DNA of 23,552 nt from Cyanobacteria bacterium HKST-UBA02 (GTDB lineage Bacteria > Cyanobacteriota > Vampirovibrionia > Obscuribacterales > Obscuribacteraceae), in contig JAGQHH010000026.1 in the NCBI GenBank assembly GCA_020431945.1, positions 1 through 23,552 of the forward strand. The letters are read 5' to 3'. Within the stretch, counting starts at the first letter, position 1. The number at the start of each line of letters is the position of its first letter. A program made the translations under genes and the position numbers. This document shows positions 23,415 through 23,552 of the stretch, piece by piece. The notes below the pieces were generated by a model. It was not told where the DNA came from and did no database searches. It saw only the letters and a list, made by a program, of their open reading frames with translations.

Positions 23415-23552
23415 TCGCGCGATCCAGGCGATCGAGCTGCGGCGCGTGTTCCGCTCGGGTCCGCAGACGCTCGAGGTGCTGGGGGGAGTGTCGATGGAGG
23501 TGCGTCCGGGGGAGATGGTCGCCATCGTGGGACCGTCCGGCTCGGGCAAGAG
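23407..23552 (+). CDS. lolD: Lipoprotein-releasing ABC transporter ATPase (partial, right edge)
   Basis: Only the first 48 codons are in the window. The ATG at 23407 overlaps the end of lolC by 8 bases. The visible part has ELRRVFRSGPQTLEVLGGVS, then VRPGEMVAIVGPSGSGK, the Walker A motif in the form used by LolD/MacB-type ATPases. The pairing with the LolC-like permease makes LolD the best call. The gene continues past the right edge. Confidence 0.88.
   Translation, partial: MSDRAIQAIELRRVFRSGPQTLEVLGGVSMEVRPGEMVAIVGPSGSGK

Noticed and set aside
20509..23549. Long minus-strand open frames (about 500 and 560 residues) opposite lysS and lolC
   Set aside because: Long antisense frames are expected in G/C-rich coding DNA. 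Their products are Arg/His-rich and featureless, while the plus strand encodes clear family members.

Overview
The window appears to hold two pieces of different origin, joined inside a release-factor gene at about 20.25-20.43 kb. Left of the join, DNA is roughly 53-58% G+C in the lines I counted. Genes lie in short operons on both strands with mixed ATG/GTG/TTG starts and all three stop codons. The set includes a HAS-barrel HerA ATPase, a bifunctional-nuclease (DUF151) protein, LspA, RluD-type synthase, LapA-domain protein, CobS, several exported proteins of unknown function and RfbE-like epimerases. This fits a diderm bacterium. My impression is a non-photosynthetic cyanobacterial relative (Vampirovibrionia/Melainabacteria type), but that is inference without a database search. 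Right of the join, DNA is about 65-70% G+C, rich in CGCG and GCG codons. Genes overlap by 4-8 bases, all complete ones stop with TGA, and the order prfB(3' end)-lysS-lolC-lolD suggests another diderm phylum, possibly Gemmatimonadota-like.

Layout. 1-1527 (minus): tRNA-Leu(GAG), an unrecognised 87-aa gene and a translationally coupled HerA-type ATPase that runs off the left edge. 1528-1847: noncoding. 1848-2357 (plus): bifunctional nuclease. 2374-5248 (minus): operon of an exported NTF2-like protein, lspA, rluD-type synthase and lapA-like gene. 5284-6295 (minus): malate dehydrogenase with a clear terminator. 6468-11992 (plus): exported PDZ protein, TIM-barrel protein, GH38 alpha-mannosidase, exported helical protein. 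12172-12510 (plus): rpsU with a structured leader and a terminator. 12516-14629 (minus): TPR protein coupled to cobS. 14740-15543 (plus): tpiA. 15546-19366: a sugar/glycan cluster with GT2 and one RfbE-like epimerase on minus, and a second RfbE-like epimerase and a methyltransferase on plus. 19434-20632: tRNA-Ser(GGA) and the hybrid release factor. 20629-23552: lysS, lolC and the start of lolD.

How the genes work together. mdh and tpiA are central carbon metabolism; rpsU, the tRNAs, the rRNA pseudouridine synthase, the release factor and lysS serve translation. LspA processes lipoproteins and LolCD releases them, but by my reading these come from different genomes. The two epimerases, glycosyltransferase and methyltransferase form a plausible unit for making or attaching a modified deoxysugar. 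The strongest observation is the hybrid release factor: an RF1-type first half (PxT codon-recognition motif) joined at the conserved GGQ region to an RF2-type end. Together with the simultaneous change in composition and gene packing, this points to a chimeric assembly rather than a new gene.
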